From NCBI RefSeq assembly GCF_024623785.1, contig NZ_JANKBZ010000002.1, forward strand, positions 248,001 through 312,000: 64,000 nucleotides of DNA. Reading direction: 5' to 3'. Shown piece by piece: positions 48,071-57,026 of this stretch. This stretch comes from Archangium lipolyticum (GTDB taxonomy: Bacteria > Myxococcota > Myxococcia > Myxococcales > Myxococcaceae). A model generated the notes under the pieces. It ran no database searches. It saw only the letters and a program-made list of their open reading frames with translations, and was not told where the DNA came from. Position numbers and translations under genes: made by a program. Position 1 is the stretch's first letter. Each line of letters begins with the position of its first letter.

Positions 48071-49126
48071 TCAACCGAGGAGCCGCGTGGTGTCCGCGAT
48101 CAGCTTCCGCACCAGCTCCGCCGCGGGAATGCCCAGGGAGAGCGGCGCGGCCTGACCCGACCAGAGTGTCATGAAGCGGGGGTCGTTCCGGCCCGCCGCG
48201 GCGCTCCGCAGCGGGCTCGTGGCCGCGTGCTGGAGCGGGAAGGGGAGGATGTCCTCCGAATTCCCCAGCTCCTCCGTGAGGGCGTTGGGGAGGCCGCGCG
48301 CCGGCCTGCCGGAGAGCGCCCGGGTGATGAGGGTCGACTCGTCCCGCGCCGCACGGAGCGCGGCCTTGTAGGCAGGAGAGGCGCCCGATTCCGGGCAGCT
48401 CAGGAATGCCGTCCCCAACTGCACGCCACTGGCCCCGAGCATGCGCGCGGCGGCGATTCCCCGCCCGTCCATGATGCCCCCGCTCGCCACCACCGGGAGG
48501 CGCACCGCGTCGGCGACCTGCGGGACCAGGGCCATGGTGCCCACCATCCCGGCGTCGAAGGGCTCCGCGAAGGTGCCCCGGTGTCCACCGGCCTCGCTGC
48601 CCTGCGCGATGATGATGTCGACCCCCGCGGCCTCGAGCAGCTTCGCCTCTCGCACGTTCGTGGCGGTGCCCATGAGCACCATCTTCCGCGCCTTCAGCCT
48701 CTCGAGCACCGCGGGCGGTGGAATCCCCATCGTGAAGCTGAAGAGCCGGATACCGGTCTCCACGACGGCGTCCACCTGCTCCTCGAAGGGAGGGAAGGGG
48801 GAGGTGGGGGGGCGCGGAGGCGCAAGCCCGAGCTCCTGGTGATGCCGGGCCAGCACCGCCAGCATCCGGCTCGGGTCGACCTCGCCGGGAGGCGGCTGGG
48901 GCGCGAAGAGGTTGATGGAGTAGGGCCGATCGGTGAGTTCTCGCACCCGCTGACCGAACCGCACGATGTCCTCGGGCTTCAGGTAGGCGGCGCCCACGGA
49001 GCCCAGCCCGCCCGCGTTCGAGACGGCGGCGACCAGCTCCGGCGTCGTGCTGCCGCCCGCCATCGGCGCCTGGATGATGGGGTGTTCGATTCCGAGCTGG
49101 TTCGCGAGCTGACGCCACGTGTCCAT
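48071..49126 (-). CDS. Nitronate monooxygenase-like flavoenzyme
   Basis: A 351-residue FMN-binding TIM barrel: PIIQAPMAGGSTTPELVAAVSNAGGLG, IIIAQGSEAGGHRGTF, VVASGGIMDGRGIAAAR and LGASGVQLGTAFL. These are the NMO class I (2-nitropropane dioxygenase) motifs; H196-like His in EAGGHRG is the catalytic base. It removes toxic alkyl nitronates, or is a related FMN oxidoreductase. ATG 49126 is selected by the family start. Confidence 0.88.
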   Translation of the reverse strand: MDTWRQLANQLGIEHPIIQAPMAGGSTTPELVAAVSNAGGLGSVGAAYLKPEDIVRFGQRVRELTDRPYSINLFAPQPPPGEVDPSRMLAVLARHHQELGLAPPRPPTSPFPPFEEQVDAVVETGIRLFSFTMGIPPPAVLERLKARKMVLMGTATNVREAKLLEAAGVDIIIAQGSEAGGHRGTFAEPFDAGMVGTMALVPQVADAVRLPVVASGGIMDGRGIAAARMLGASGVQLGTAFLSCPESGASPAYKAALRAARDESTLITRALSGRPARGLPNALTEELGNSEDILPFPLQHAATSPLRSAAAGRNDPRFMTLWSGQAAPLSLGIPAAELVRKLIADTTRLLG

Positions 49127-49268
49127 CGGCCTGCCTCCGCGTGAGTCTTCCGGCATCCAGGCTCATGCTGCGTCATGACGAAACCATGAGGAAGAGAGGA
49201 ATCCCTCATGATGCTCTGAGATGGACTCATACCGGATGATGGTCACGTCCCGTTGATGGAGGTGGCCC

Positions 49269-49715
49269 ATGATGAAGTGCATCCCTCGTCCTGTCTCCCA
49301 CTGGTGCCTCTCTCTCCTCCAGGTGCTGTCCGTCCTCGGCTGCGTGGGTTGTGCCACCACCTCCAGCACCACCACCTCCCGCGGGCCTGGAGGGAACGTC
49401 TCGTGGCCGGGCAGGAGGGACATCACGGAGGTCACGAACCTGGGCTCCATGGATGGTGGGGCGGCGCTCGCGGCCAGTGTCGTCATCCGTGAGGTCATCC
49501 AGTCGCTCGGGCCGCGGAGCGAGCTCTTCGCCCGGTGCCCGAGCCCGGCGGAGGCGCTGGATGTCCGGGTCTCCAAGTGGCGCGGCCTGTACTACGTCAC
49601 CGTGGACGAGCGGTTCGACAGGTGCGGCGGCTCGAGGAACCGGATCCCCGGCTGGTTCGAGTCCTATGCCGTGTCGCCCTCGGGCGTGGTGCTCTCTCGT
49701 CGCACCGTCCCTTGA
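49269..49715 (+). CDS. Small lipoprotein, unknown
   Basis: A 148-residue exported protein. The signal ends at VLGCVGC (lipobox-like, Cys28). The mature part has a Ser/Thr-rich linker and a compact domain with two cysteines (FARCPSP, FDRCGG). No family recognised. GGAGGTGG lies 7-10 bp before the start. It is 33 bp upstream of the VCBS-repeat protein gene and may be transcribed with it. Confidence 0.7.
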   Translation: MMKCIPRPVSHWCLSLLQVLSVLGCVGCATTSSTTTSRGPGGNVSWPGRRDITEVTNLGSMDGGAALAASVVIREVIQSLGPRSELFARCPSPAEALDVRVSKWRGLYYVTVDERFDRCGGSRNRIPGWFESYAVSPSGVVLSRRTVP

Positions 49716-49748
49716 CAGCGTGCTCGGCGGTGGATTGAGAACCCGTGT

Positions 49749-51278
49749 GTGAGCCTTTCTCTTCTCCGCCTCCGATGTGTCCTGTCCTGGGGGGGGCTGG
49801 CGCTGCTGGTGGGGGTCTCCCCAGCCTGCCGTTTCTTCCAGCCCGCCCCCGCGACGACCCCCATCAACCGCGTCTACACCGCGGGGCCGTCGAACTCCCT
49901 GAGCATGATGGGGAACTTCTCCACGGGCGCCGCCCTGGTGGACATCAACCAAGATGGTTGGACGGATCTGGTGATGGCCAACGGGAACGACGTGGCTCCC
50001 CAGGGGCTCGTGGCCTTCTACAACCGCAAGTCGGCGCAGCAGCCGTTCCCCGGCGGCGCCACCCCGGATTGGTTCTCCGAGGGCTATGACTACCATGGTG
50101 GGCTCGCCGTGGGAGACATCAACGGCGATGGTCTGCCCGACGTGGCGGCGGCGGTTCCCTTCGACAAGCTTCGCAACGGGGGCTCGGGCCGGGTGGATGT
50201 CTATTTCAACCGGGGCGGGACGCTGGAGGCCGTGCCCTCCTACCACACCGACTCCGGCTTCATGCCGACGGGCTGCACCTTCGCGGACGTGGACGGAGAT
50301 GGAGACCTCGACCTGGTCGTGGCGGTGTTGCAGGAGAACGAGCCCCCGGATGGGACGTCCCCGGGTGGCCACCAGCGCATCTACCTCAACGATGGCCAGG
50401 GGTTGAGCGGCACGCCGGCCTGGAAGAGCGAGGTGCGGCTGAAGTCCACCTCGGTGCTGGGCGCGGACATCGACCAGGACGGCCGGATGGATCTCGCCTT
50501 CGCCGCCACGGATGTCGCGGTCTTCTACGGACAGGCTCGGGCGGGCCGGCCGGTGCCCTTCCAGGGCTCGCCGGATTGGCGCTCCTCGCCGCGCACGTCC
50601 CCGGGGTCCTGCTTCTATGGCCTGGATGTCGGGCGGGTGGGGAGCGGGAACCGGTTGGCCCTCGCGGCCGGCCTCAACTGTGAGAACGCCTCGCCCTGCA
50701 CCACCGGCTTCTTCCTCTACCAGCCGTCCCAGGGGACCCAGCCCGTCTGGAGCAACACCACCGCCCAGAACAGCTCGAAGGTGCTGCTCGCGGACGTCAA
50801 CGGCGATGGCTGGTTGGATCTGCTGACGAGCCAGATGGGCATCCAGTTCTCCGGCGCGCCCGTCGTCTTCTTCCAGGGCACGAGCACCTCCTTCGAGCAC
50901 AAGAGCGGCTACCAGGGCTCCGTGAGCGCCATCGGTCAGCAACTGGCCGTCGGAGATCTGCGGAACAAGGCGGTACGCTCCTGCTCCCAGTCCTTCCAAT
51001 CGGAGACTCCGCTCTCGGTGGTGACGTTGAAGGAGCGCCAGGTGTTCTCGGTGAAGTCGGTGCGGCGCAACGGGTCCCCGGTGGAGCGCTTCGCCTGGGC
51101 ACCCGGTGGGAACTGGATCTCCCTGAAGCGGCCGCTCGGGCCGGGAGAGACGCTGGAGGTGGAGTACACCACCTCGCCCGTGCTCGACGTCTTCACCGCC
51201 GTCTCCACGCCCAACCTGGCCAGCTACTTCCTCTATAGCTGGTACGAGCCCACCTCCGGAGGTTGCGCCAATCCCTGA
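49749..51278 (+). CDS. Secreted FG-GAP/VCBS-repeat protein
   Basis: A 509-residue exported protein (signal to SPAC, Cys27, lipoprotein-like). It has at least five calcium-binding repeats of the FG-GAP/VCBS type: DINQDGWTD, DINGDGLPD, DVDGDGDLD, DIDQDGRMD and DVNGDGWLD, forming an integrin-like beta-propeller. Such proteins bind calcium and often carbohydrate or surfaces. Start GTG 49749 is chosen on frame continuity and signal. Function unknown. Confidence 0.8.
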   Translation: MSLSLLRLRCVLSWGGLALLVGVSPACRFFQPAPATTPINRVYTAGPSNSLSMMGNFSTGAALVDINQDGWTDLVMANGNDVAPQGLVAFYNRKSAQQPFPGGATPDWFSEGYDYHGGLAVGDINGDGLPDVAAAVPFDKLRNGGSGRVDVYFNRGGTLEAVPSYHTDSGFMPTGCTFADVDGDGDLDLVVAVLQENEPPDGTSPGGHQRIYLNDGQGLSGTPAWKSEVRLKSTSVLGADIDQDGRMDLAFAATDVAVFYGQARAGRPVPFQGSPDWRSSPRTSPGSCFYGLDVGRVGSGNRLALAAGLNCENASPCTTGFFLYQPSQGTQPVWSNTTAQNSSKVLLADVNGDGWLDLLTSQMGIQFSGAPVVFFQGTSTSFEHKSGYQGSVSAIGQQLAVGDLRNKAVRSCSQSFQSETPLSVVTLKERQVFSVKSVRRNGSPVERFAWAPGGNWISLKRPLGPGETLEVEYTTSPVLDVFTAVSTPNLASYFLYSWYEPTSGGCANP

Positions 51279-51350
51279 CGAGGAACTGCTCCCGTCTGGA
51301 TCGCGCGATTCCTCCCTGGCAAGCTGCGGCCACTCTTCCAGGAGCCCCGC

Positions 51351-51845
51351 GTGCTCATCCATCTGTTGTCGGACTACATCCGCAATCCCGACGTGCGTAG
51401 GCAGTTCTCGGACAACCCTGACGAGCTTTGCGCCAAGTACGGCATCCCGCCCGAGTCCCTGAAGCAGCTTCAGTCGGGCAACGTCGCAGGGATGCTCAAG
51501 CACCTCGCGGAGGAGCTGAGCAACCACGCCCTGCTCGGCCAGGGCCGGCGGGTGTTCTTCTGGGGTGGCGCCGACATCACCGTCACGGGCGTCTCGCCCG
51601 ACACCGGGAAGGTGAACACGCGGGTGCATGTGACGATCTCCGGGACCAACTTCCCGACGGATGCCGAGGTGACGCTCCAGAAGCCCGGTGTGACCCTCCA
51701 GGCGAAGTCGGTGAAGTCCGTGAGCACGACGGAGCTCGAGGCCATCGTGATGGCCTCCGAGGCGGGGTCCTACGACGTGGTGGTGAAGAATCCAACCACC
51801 GGCACCTCCGGGACCAAATCCCAGGGCTTCACCGCCACGGCCTGA
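51351..51845 (+). CDS. LigA-like N-terminal domain fused to IPT/TIG domain
   Basis: A 164-residue protein. Residues 1-55 resemble the LigA-subunit/Nif11-like helical leader domain (YIRNPDVRRQFSDNPDELCAKYGI, PPESLKQLQSGN); residues about 75-163 form a single IPT/TIG beta-sandwich (ITVTGVSPDTGKVNTRVHVTISGTNFPTDAEV). GTG 51351 follows CCAGGAGCCCCGC. The two-domain order is unusual. It is 25 bp upstream of the 350-residue unknown protein, in the same direction, so they probably work together. Confidence 0.7.
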   Translation: MLIHLLSDYIRNPDVRRQFSDNPDELCAKYGIPPESLKQLQSGNVAGMLKHLAEELSNHALLGQGRRVFFWGGADITVTGVSPDTGKVNTRVHVTISGTNFPTDAEVTLQKPGVTLQAKSVKSVSTTELEAIVMASEAGSYDVVVKNPTTGTSGTKSQGFTATA

Positions 51846-51870
51846 GTCCCCCTCTCCGCCGGGTCACCTC

Positions 51871-52923
51871 TTGGCCTTTCCCTTCCTGGAGCAGTTCCTC
51901 GCGCTGCGGCCCCACCTCCCGGCGGAGCTCGTCTCCGAGGGCGCGCGCCAACGGCTGCTCCAGCAGGCGGAGCAGCTCCCGTCCCACTGGTGCGCTGGCT
52001 CGTTCGAGTGCCGGCTGGAGCCCGGGTTGGAGCGGGTGGACGTACTGGTCTGTGCCACCCGTGGTTCCGGAGGCCAGGACGCGCTGAGGCAGTTGCTCGC
52101 CACGGGGAAGTGCCCGCCCGCGCTCCGCTCGTGCCGGAGGTACCTCGAGGAGTGGTGCCGTCCGGGCAGTGCGCTGGAGCGGGATGTTCCCCTCATCTGG
52201 CTGGAGTACGACCTGCACCCGGGCCGTCCTGAGCCGGTGCCACTCGTCTTCGTGGGCCTGGATCCGGCGCAGATCGAGCGCCTGTTCGGGGATTCGGCCC
52301 AGGGGAGGCGGTTGTCGGCCCCCGAGGTGTCCCGCCTGGCGCGAGAGGGCTTCTGCCTCCTCAACGGACGCGCGCCGGAGGAGGCCCAGCTGGCGGTGCT
52401 CGAGCGATGTGCCGCGCTCCTTCCTCCGGGGGGCCGGATGCACCACTCGGTGACCATGCCTCAGCGCGGGAGTGGCAACGTGCGGTTCGGTGCGCTGCTC
52501 CCGAGTGAGGGGGTGGACGCGTGGCTGCGCGAGGTGGGGTGGACGGGCTCGGACGCGCAGCTCGAGTCGCTCTGGACGGTGGTGGGCCGGACTCCGGGCA
52601 TACGGCACGTCCAACTGGAGGTGGAGCCCGGGGGACGTCCGCGGCCCACCCTGGCTTTCGACTACTACTTCGACGATGCCGCTCCGCGGCTCACTGGGGA
52701 GGAATCGCGCGTCCTCTCGGAGCTCGTCCGCCGGGGAGCGTGTACGCCGGAGCGGGCCGAGGCGGCCCTGCGCTGGCGCGGCGGGGAGACGGTGTCGCTG
52801 CCGTCCTCGGCGTGGCGGGTCCGCCTGGATCGCACCGTCTTCTTCAAGCTCACCGCCCACGAGGATGGGCGGTTGGAGTCCAAGGCCTACCTCTGCTTCG
52901 ACGCGCGCCGCGTCCTCTTCTAG
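51871..52923 (+). CDS. Unknown 350-residue protein paired with the LigA/TIG protein
   Basis: A 350-residue soluble protein with no signal and no motif I recognise. It has a Cys-containing N-terminal part (SHWCAGSFECRLE, CPPALRSCRRYLEEWC) and repeated hydrophobic-strand/loop segments (VPLIWLEYDLHP, VPLVFVGLDPAQIERLFG). The TTG at 51871 is the only close start. The stop codon overlaps the stop of the convergent kinase gene (CTAG at 52920-52923). Confidence 0.6.
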   Translation: MAFPFLEQFLALRPHLPAELVSEGARQRLLQQAEQLPSHWCAGSFECRLEPGLERVDVLVCATRGSGGQDALRQLLATGKCPPALRSCRRYLEEWCRPGSALERDVPLIWLEYDLHPGRPEPVPLVFVGLDPAQIERLFGDSAQGRRLSAPEVSRLAREGFCLLNGRAPEEAQLAVLERCAALLPPGGRMHHSVTMPQRGSGNVRFGALLPSEGVDAWLREVGWTGSDAQLESLWTVVGRTPGIRHVQLEVEPGGRPRPTLAFDYYFDDAAPRLTGEESRVLSELVRRGACTPERAEAALRWRGGETVSLPSSAWRVRLDRTVFFKLTAHEDGRLESKAYLCFDARRVLF

Positions 52924-55900
52924 GACGCGCGCGGCAGGGGCGGCACGTGGCAGTCCGTCCAGCGCCCCGGCTCCCGGATGCCCTGGCGCGCCAGCCACGC
53001 ATCCGCCTCGGCCACCAGGGCCGTGTCGCCCGTCAGCTCGCCCTTCCGGCGCCGCAGGTAGCTGACGTACTGGCCCATGCCGACCGTGGTGAAGCTCGCG
53101 ATGGCCTCGTCCAGCAGCGCCACCGCCCGTGCCTGCCCGCCCGCCACCATCGCGATCCCCGCGCGCAGCATCAACGCGTGCGGCTTGCCGTCCGCGCGCA
53201 CCTCCTGCTCCAGCTTCCGGGCGAGCTGCTCGCTCTCCTTCAGGTGATTGGCCCGCTCCGAGCCGTTCCTCGCCGCCAGCATCAACCGGAGCGCGCCTTC
53301 CAGGGTGAGCACTTCGATGCGCGAGATGGCCAGCCGCATCAGGTTGGCCCGTTCGATGTCGCGCTTCTGCCCCTGGTAGCGCCGCCACGCCTCGTCCAGC
53401 CGCCCCTCATAGAGATCGCACAGCACCTCCAGCTGCATCACGTAGAGGTGCTGGATGGCGTAGCTGGAGGTCCAGTTCCGCATGTGGAAGGCCATCAGCT
53501 CGCGCGCGCCGGTGGGGTCTCCCGCCGCGAGCTTCTCCAGCCCCAGGGGGTAGGCGAGCATCGCCTGCTCGTAGAGGTCTCCTCTCTCGATGGCGTCGCG
53601 CATCCAGGCGTTCACCCGGACGCCCATCTCGGCCAGCTCGCCCTTGCGCTCCAGCACCTTCGCCACGGTGGTCACCCCCAGGGCGCATTCCCAGCTCACC
53701 CCGGCGTAGCGCTCCTTGAGGCGGCGCACTCCCTCCTCGGCGTGGGCCCGGGAGACCTCCCATCGGCCACCCTGTCCCGTCTCGGCCATGCCTCGGAAGA
53801 CCTTCACCGCGCCTTGCAGGTACGGATCCTTCGTCTCCTCGGCCAGCCGCTCCGCGCGTGTGAGGAAGCGCTCGCCACGGGCGCCCATGCTTCCTCCCAT
53901 GTTGATGAGGCTGGCGCCCAGCATTCCCAGCACCCGCCCGGTGCGCGTGGCGTCCCCCAGCTTCAGGGCACTGGCCAGGCTGCGGACGAAGAAGACGATG
54001 CCCTCCATCGGGTGGACCGTCGCCAGCCCCTTGCCGCTGGACCAGCACAGGTCGACGGCGAAGAGCTCCTCCGGCGCCAGCTCCCGGGGGGAGCGCGGCT
54101 GGAGGTCCGTTCCCTTCAACGACATCCAGGCGACCCGCCCCAGCAGCTCCAGCATCGCCTGGGCCGGCGAGCCCGGGTAGCGCTGCCCCATCTCCGCCAG
54201 CAGCGGCTCGAGGATGGCGATGCCCTCTTTCGTGTGCCCGCCGATCAGATAGCCCTCGACGGCCAGCCGGCGCAGCTCGCGCTGGTGTTGCACGGGGGCG
54301 CCCTCGGTCGCGCGCAGGTACCACGAGGCCGCCTCGGGCCCGCGGCCGGCGTTGAAGAGCGCGCGGGCCAGCTTCTCGCGCAGCTCGCGGGCCTGTGCCG
54401 AGGTCTCTCCACCCCAGGCCAGGGCGTTGCGGTAGTGCGAGGCGGCGCTGTCGAAGGCGAGCGACTCGAAGGACTGCTCCGCGGCGCGCACGGCGTACGT
54501 CCGCGCCTTGTCCAGCTCTCCCGCGCCGTGGAAGTGGTGGCTGAGCACGCCGGGGTTGATGTCCTCGCGCGGCTCCAGGGTGTGCGCCAGGGCCGCGTGC
54601 ACCGAGCGCAGCACCTCCGGCTCGAGCCGGGCCACGACGCTCTCGCGGATCCGATCGTGGTAGGCCTCGACGAGGTCGTTCCCCCGGGGCCCGCTGGTGC
54701 GGATGAGGCAGTGGGAGCGCAGGTGGGCGAGCGCGCCGGGGCCGTTGTGGGACACCCGCGCGGCTTGGACGGCGAGGTCCTGCTCCGGGAGCCGGCCGGC
54801 CACGGCCACCACGCGGAGGATGTTCCGGGCCTCCTCGGACAGCAGCGCCACGCGCGCCTGGAGCGCCTGCTCCAGGGTCAGGGGCTGGTCCTCACGCGAG
54901 CCTCCGTCCCGTGCATACCGGACGAGCTGCTCCACGAAGAAGGGGTGGCCGTTGGCCTCGCGGGCGATCGTCTCGGCGCGGGAGGACGTCATGCCCTCGC
55001 CCCCGAGCGTCCGGGCGAACGCGGCCGCGTCCTCGAGGGAGAGCGGCCCCACTTCCAGCTCCCGCCGCTCGAAGGCGAGCTGCTGCGAGCGGGACAGCGC
55101 CTCCAGCTCCTGGAGGAAGGGGCTGCGCGCCTCCTCGTCCGAGCGGCAGCTCGTCATGAACAGGATGGGTGGGGGCTCGGGAGGCGCGAGCAGCTCCATC
55201 ATCAGCCGGGCGCCGTCGACGTCTCCCCACTGCACGTCGTCCAGGAAGAGGACCACCGGGCCGGTGCGGCTCAGCCGGGTGAGGAGGTTCTTCAACCCCT
55301 GGAAGGCGCGCCGCCGCTGCTCGGAGGGCTCGAGCGTCTCCGTGGTGGCACGCGCCTCCTGGAGCGATGGGAGGCTGCGCAGCACCGGGAAGAGGCGGGC
55401 CGTCTCCACGGTGGAGGCGTCCAGCAGCTCCTGCTGCACGTCCAGCGGGAGCAGGTGGATGTTGCGGCACAGCTCGTCCACCGCCGCGTCGAAGCCCTTG
55501 AAGGGGACCGACTCCCACTCGAAGCAGCGGCCGGTGATGACGCGCGCCTCGTCCCGCTTGCGGAGGCCGTGGAGGAAGGACTGCACCAGCGCGCTCTTCC
55601 CCACGCCGGAGGGGCCGCGCACGTGCAGGTACACCGGGCCCTTCCGCGAAAGCTGGTAGGCGTCCTCGAGCGCCCGCAGGTGCGAGTCCCGGCCCACGAG
55701 CGACAGGCGCACGGCCTCGGCCGGTGCCGCCGGGCGGGCATGCGCGGGGGCCAGCAGGCGCAGCACCTCCTCGGCGTCGGGACGGTCGGCGGGGTTGCGG
55801 CTGAGGAGCCGGGCGCAGAGGTCATCGAGCTCCGGCGGCACCGTGGGGTTGACGCTGGAGGCGCGCGGGGCGAGCTCCTGGCCGCGGTTGCGCAGGATTT

Positions 55901-56942
55901 CCTTGAGGGTGCCACCGTCGTAGGGAACCGTGCCGGTGAGCGCCTCGAAGAGCATCACGCCCACCGCGTACCAGTCCGAGGCCGCGGAGAGCGGCCGGCC
56001 CTGGGCCTGCTCCGGGGACAGGTAGCGTGGGGTTCCACGCAGGCCCACCGGGAGCCGCTCCTCGGGCACGTAGCGCAGCACCACGCCGAAATCGAGCAGC
56101 ACCAGCCGGCCGCCCGGCTCCACGATGATGTTGTTCGGCTTGATGTCGAGGTGGAGCAGGCCGTGGGTGTGCACGGCGGAGAGCCCCTCGGCCAGCTGAA
56201 CCAGCGCGGCTCGCAGCCGTTCCAGCACCCCCGGGTCGAGCGGCTCGCCCGGGCGCGGAGGTGCCCCGCCCCAGACGTGGTGCAGGAAGTCCTGGCCCTG
56301 GAGCCGCTCCATGGTGAAGAACCACGTGCCGCCGTCCACCCTCAGCTCGTAGAGCGTGATGACGTTGCGGTGGGCGACGTTGGCGATGCTGCGGAACTCC
56401 TTCTTGAACTCGTAGAGGGCCGCGGGCGTCAGCCGGGGCATCGTCTTGAGCGCGACCCGCTGGCGGCGCGCCTCGTCCTCGGCCTCGTAGACGACGCCCA
56501 TGCCTCCCATCCCGAGCCGCCGCAGCACCTTGTAGGGACCGAGCCGCTCCGGGAGGGGCTCGGCCTCCGCCGTGTTGCCGCCCGGGGTGGAGCCTCCAGG
56601 CGAGGTGTGTGTCTCCGAGTCGTTGGAGAGCAGGACGGCGCCGCCGGCGGAGCGCGCGAGGGCTTCGCCCGGCGTGGGGCGTGCGTCGCCCTCCGTCACC
56701 TCGATGATGCGCCCCTCTTCCGCCAGGCGCTTGAGGGCATCGCGGATCTGCTCGGCCGTGGCCTGCGGCTCGATGGCGCGGATGACCTCGCGCACGGTGC
56801 GCCGTCCGTCCAGCCGCTCGGCGATGAGCGGGATGAGCTGGGCCAGCGTGGAGACGGTGACGGTGGCCTGGTTCTCGTGCCCGGCCTCCAGGGCGGGCCC
56901 GAGAGAGCCCGAGAGCTTGAAGACGCGATCGAGGAAGTCCAT
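52920..56942 (-). CDS. Ser/Thr kinase-AAA ATPase-TPR protein with RRE-like N-terminus
   Basis: A 1340-residue protein. Residues 28-82 (STLAQLIPLIAERLDGRRTVREV... EEGRIIEV) look like the winged-helix leader-peptide-binding domains of PqqD/TOMM systems. A Hanks-type kinase follows: Gly loop LGMGGMG, K166 (VALK), catalytic HLDIKPNN at 264-271 (the HRD arginine is Leu), DFG at 284-286, and GTPRYLSPEQ. Then an AAA-type ATPase (Walker A GPSGVGKS 443-450, Walker B VVLFLDDVQW) and an alpha-helical TPR-like region to the end. It probably signals in the cytosol. The RRE-like call is tentative. Confidence 0.85.
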   Translation of the reverse strand: MDFLDRVFKLSGSLGPALEAGHENQATVTVSTLAQLIPLIAERLDGRRTVREVIRAIEPQATAEQIRDALKRLAEEGRIIEVTEGDARPTPGEALARSAGGAVLLSNDSETHTSPGGSTPGGNTAEAEPLPERLGPYKVLRRLGMGGMGVVYEAEDEARRQRVALKTMPRLTPAALYEFKKEFRSIANVAHRNVITLYELRVDGGTWFFTMERLQGQDFLHHVWGGAPPRPGEPLDPGVLERLRAALVQLAEGLSAVHTHGLLHLDIKPNNIIVEPGGRLVLLDFGVVLRYVPEERLPVGLRGTPRYLSPEQAQGRPLSAASDWYAVGVMLFEALTGTVPYDGGTLKEILRNRGQELAPRASSVNPTVPPELDDLCARLLSRNPADRPDAEEVLRLLAPAHARPAAPAEAVRLSLVGRDSHLRALEDAYQLSRKGPVYLHVRGPSGVGKSALVQSFLHGLRKRDEARVITGRCFEWESVPFKGFDAAVDELCRNIHLLPLDVQQELLDASTVETARLFPVLRSLPSLQEARATTETLEPSEQRRRAFQGLKNLLTRLSRTGPVVLFLDDVQWGDVDGARLMMELLAPPEPPPILFMTSCRSDEEARSPFLQELEALSRSQQLAFERRELEVGPLSLEDAAAFARTLGGEGMTSSRAETIAREANGHPFFVEQLVRYARDGGSREDQPLTLEQALQARVALLSEEARNILRVVAVAGRLPEQDLAVQAARVSHNGPGALAHLRSHCLIRTSGPRGNDLVEAYHDRIRESVVARLEPEVLRSVHAALAHTLEPREDINPGVLSHHFHGAGELDKARTYAVRAAEQSFESLAFDSAASHYRNALAWGGETSAQARELREKLARALFNAGRGPEAASWYLRATEGAPVQHQRELRRLAVEGYLIGGHTKEGIAILEPLLAEMGQRYPGSPAQAMLELLGRVAWMSLKGTDLQPRSPRELAPEELFAVDLCWSSGKGLATVHPMEGIVFFVRSLASALKLGDATRTGRVLGMLGASLINMGGSMGARGERFLTRAERLAEETKDPYLQGAVKVFRGMAETGQGGRWEVSRAHAEEGVRRLKERYAGVSWECALGVTTVAKVLERKGELAEMGVRVNAWMRDAIERGDLYEQAMLAYPLGLEKLAAGDPTGARELMAFHMRNWTSSYAIQHLYVMQLEVLCDLYEGRLDEAWRRYQGQKRDIERANLMRLAISRIEVLTLEGALRLMLAARNGSERANHLKESEQLARKLEQEVRADGKPHALMLRAGIAMVAGGQARAVALLDEAIASFTTVGMGQYVSYLRRRKGELTGDTALVAEADAWLARQGIREPGRWTDCHVPPLPRAS

Positions 56943-57026
56943 GGGGTACCCACCGCGGGTTCGGGTTCACGCCGGTGACGGCTTCCGGTGAAGGCGGCGA
57001 GTCTACCATGTACGACCGTTTTTCAC

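Noticed and set aside
52521-56978. A 1485-codon plus-strand open frame
   Set aside because: Antisense to the large kinase gene, with no motif; the kinase strand has the clear Hanks and Walker motifs.
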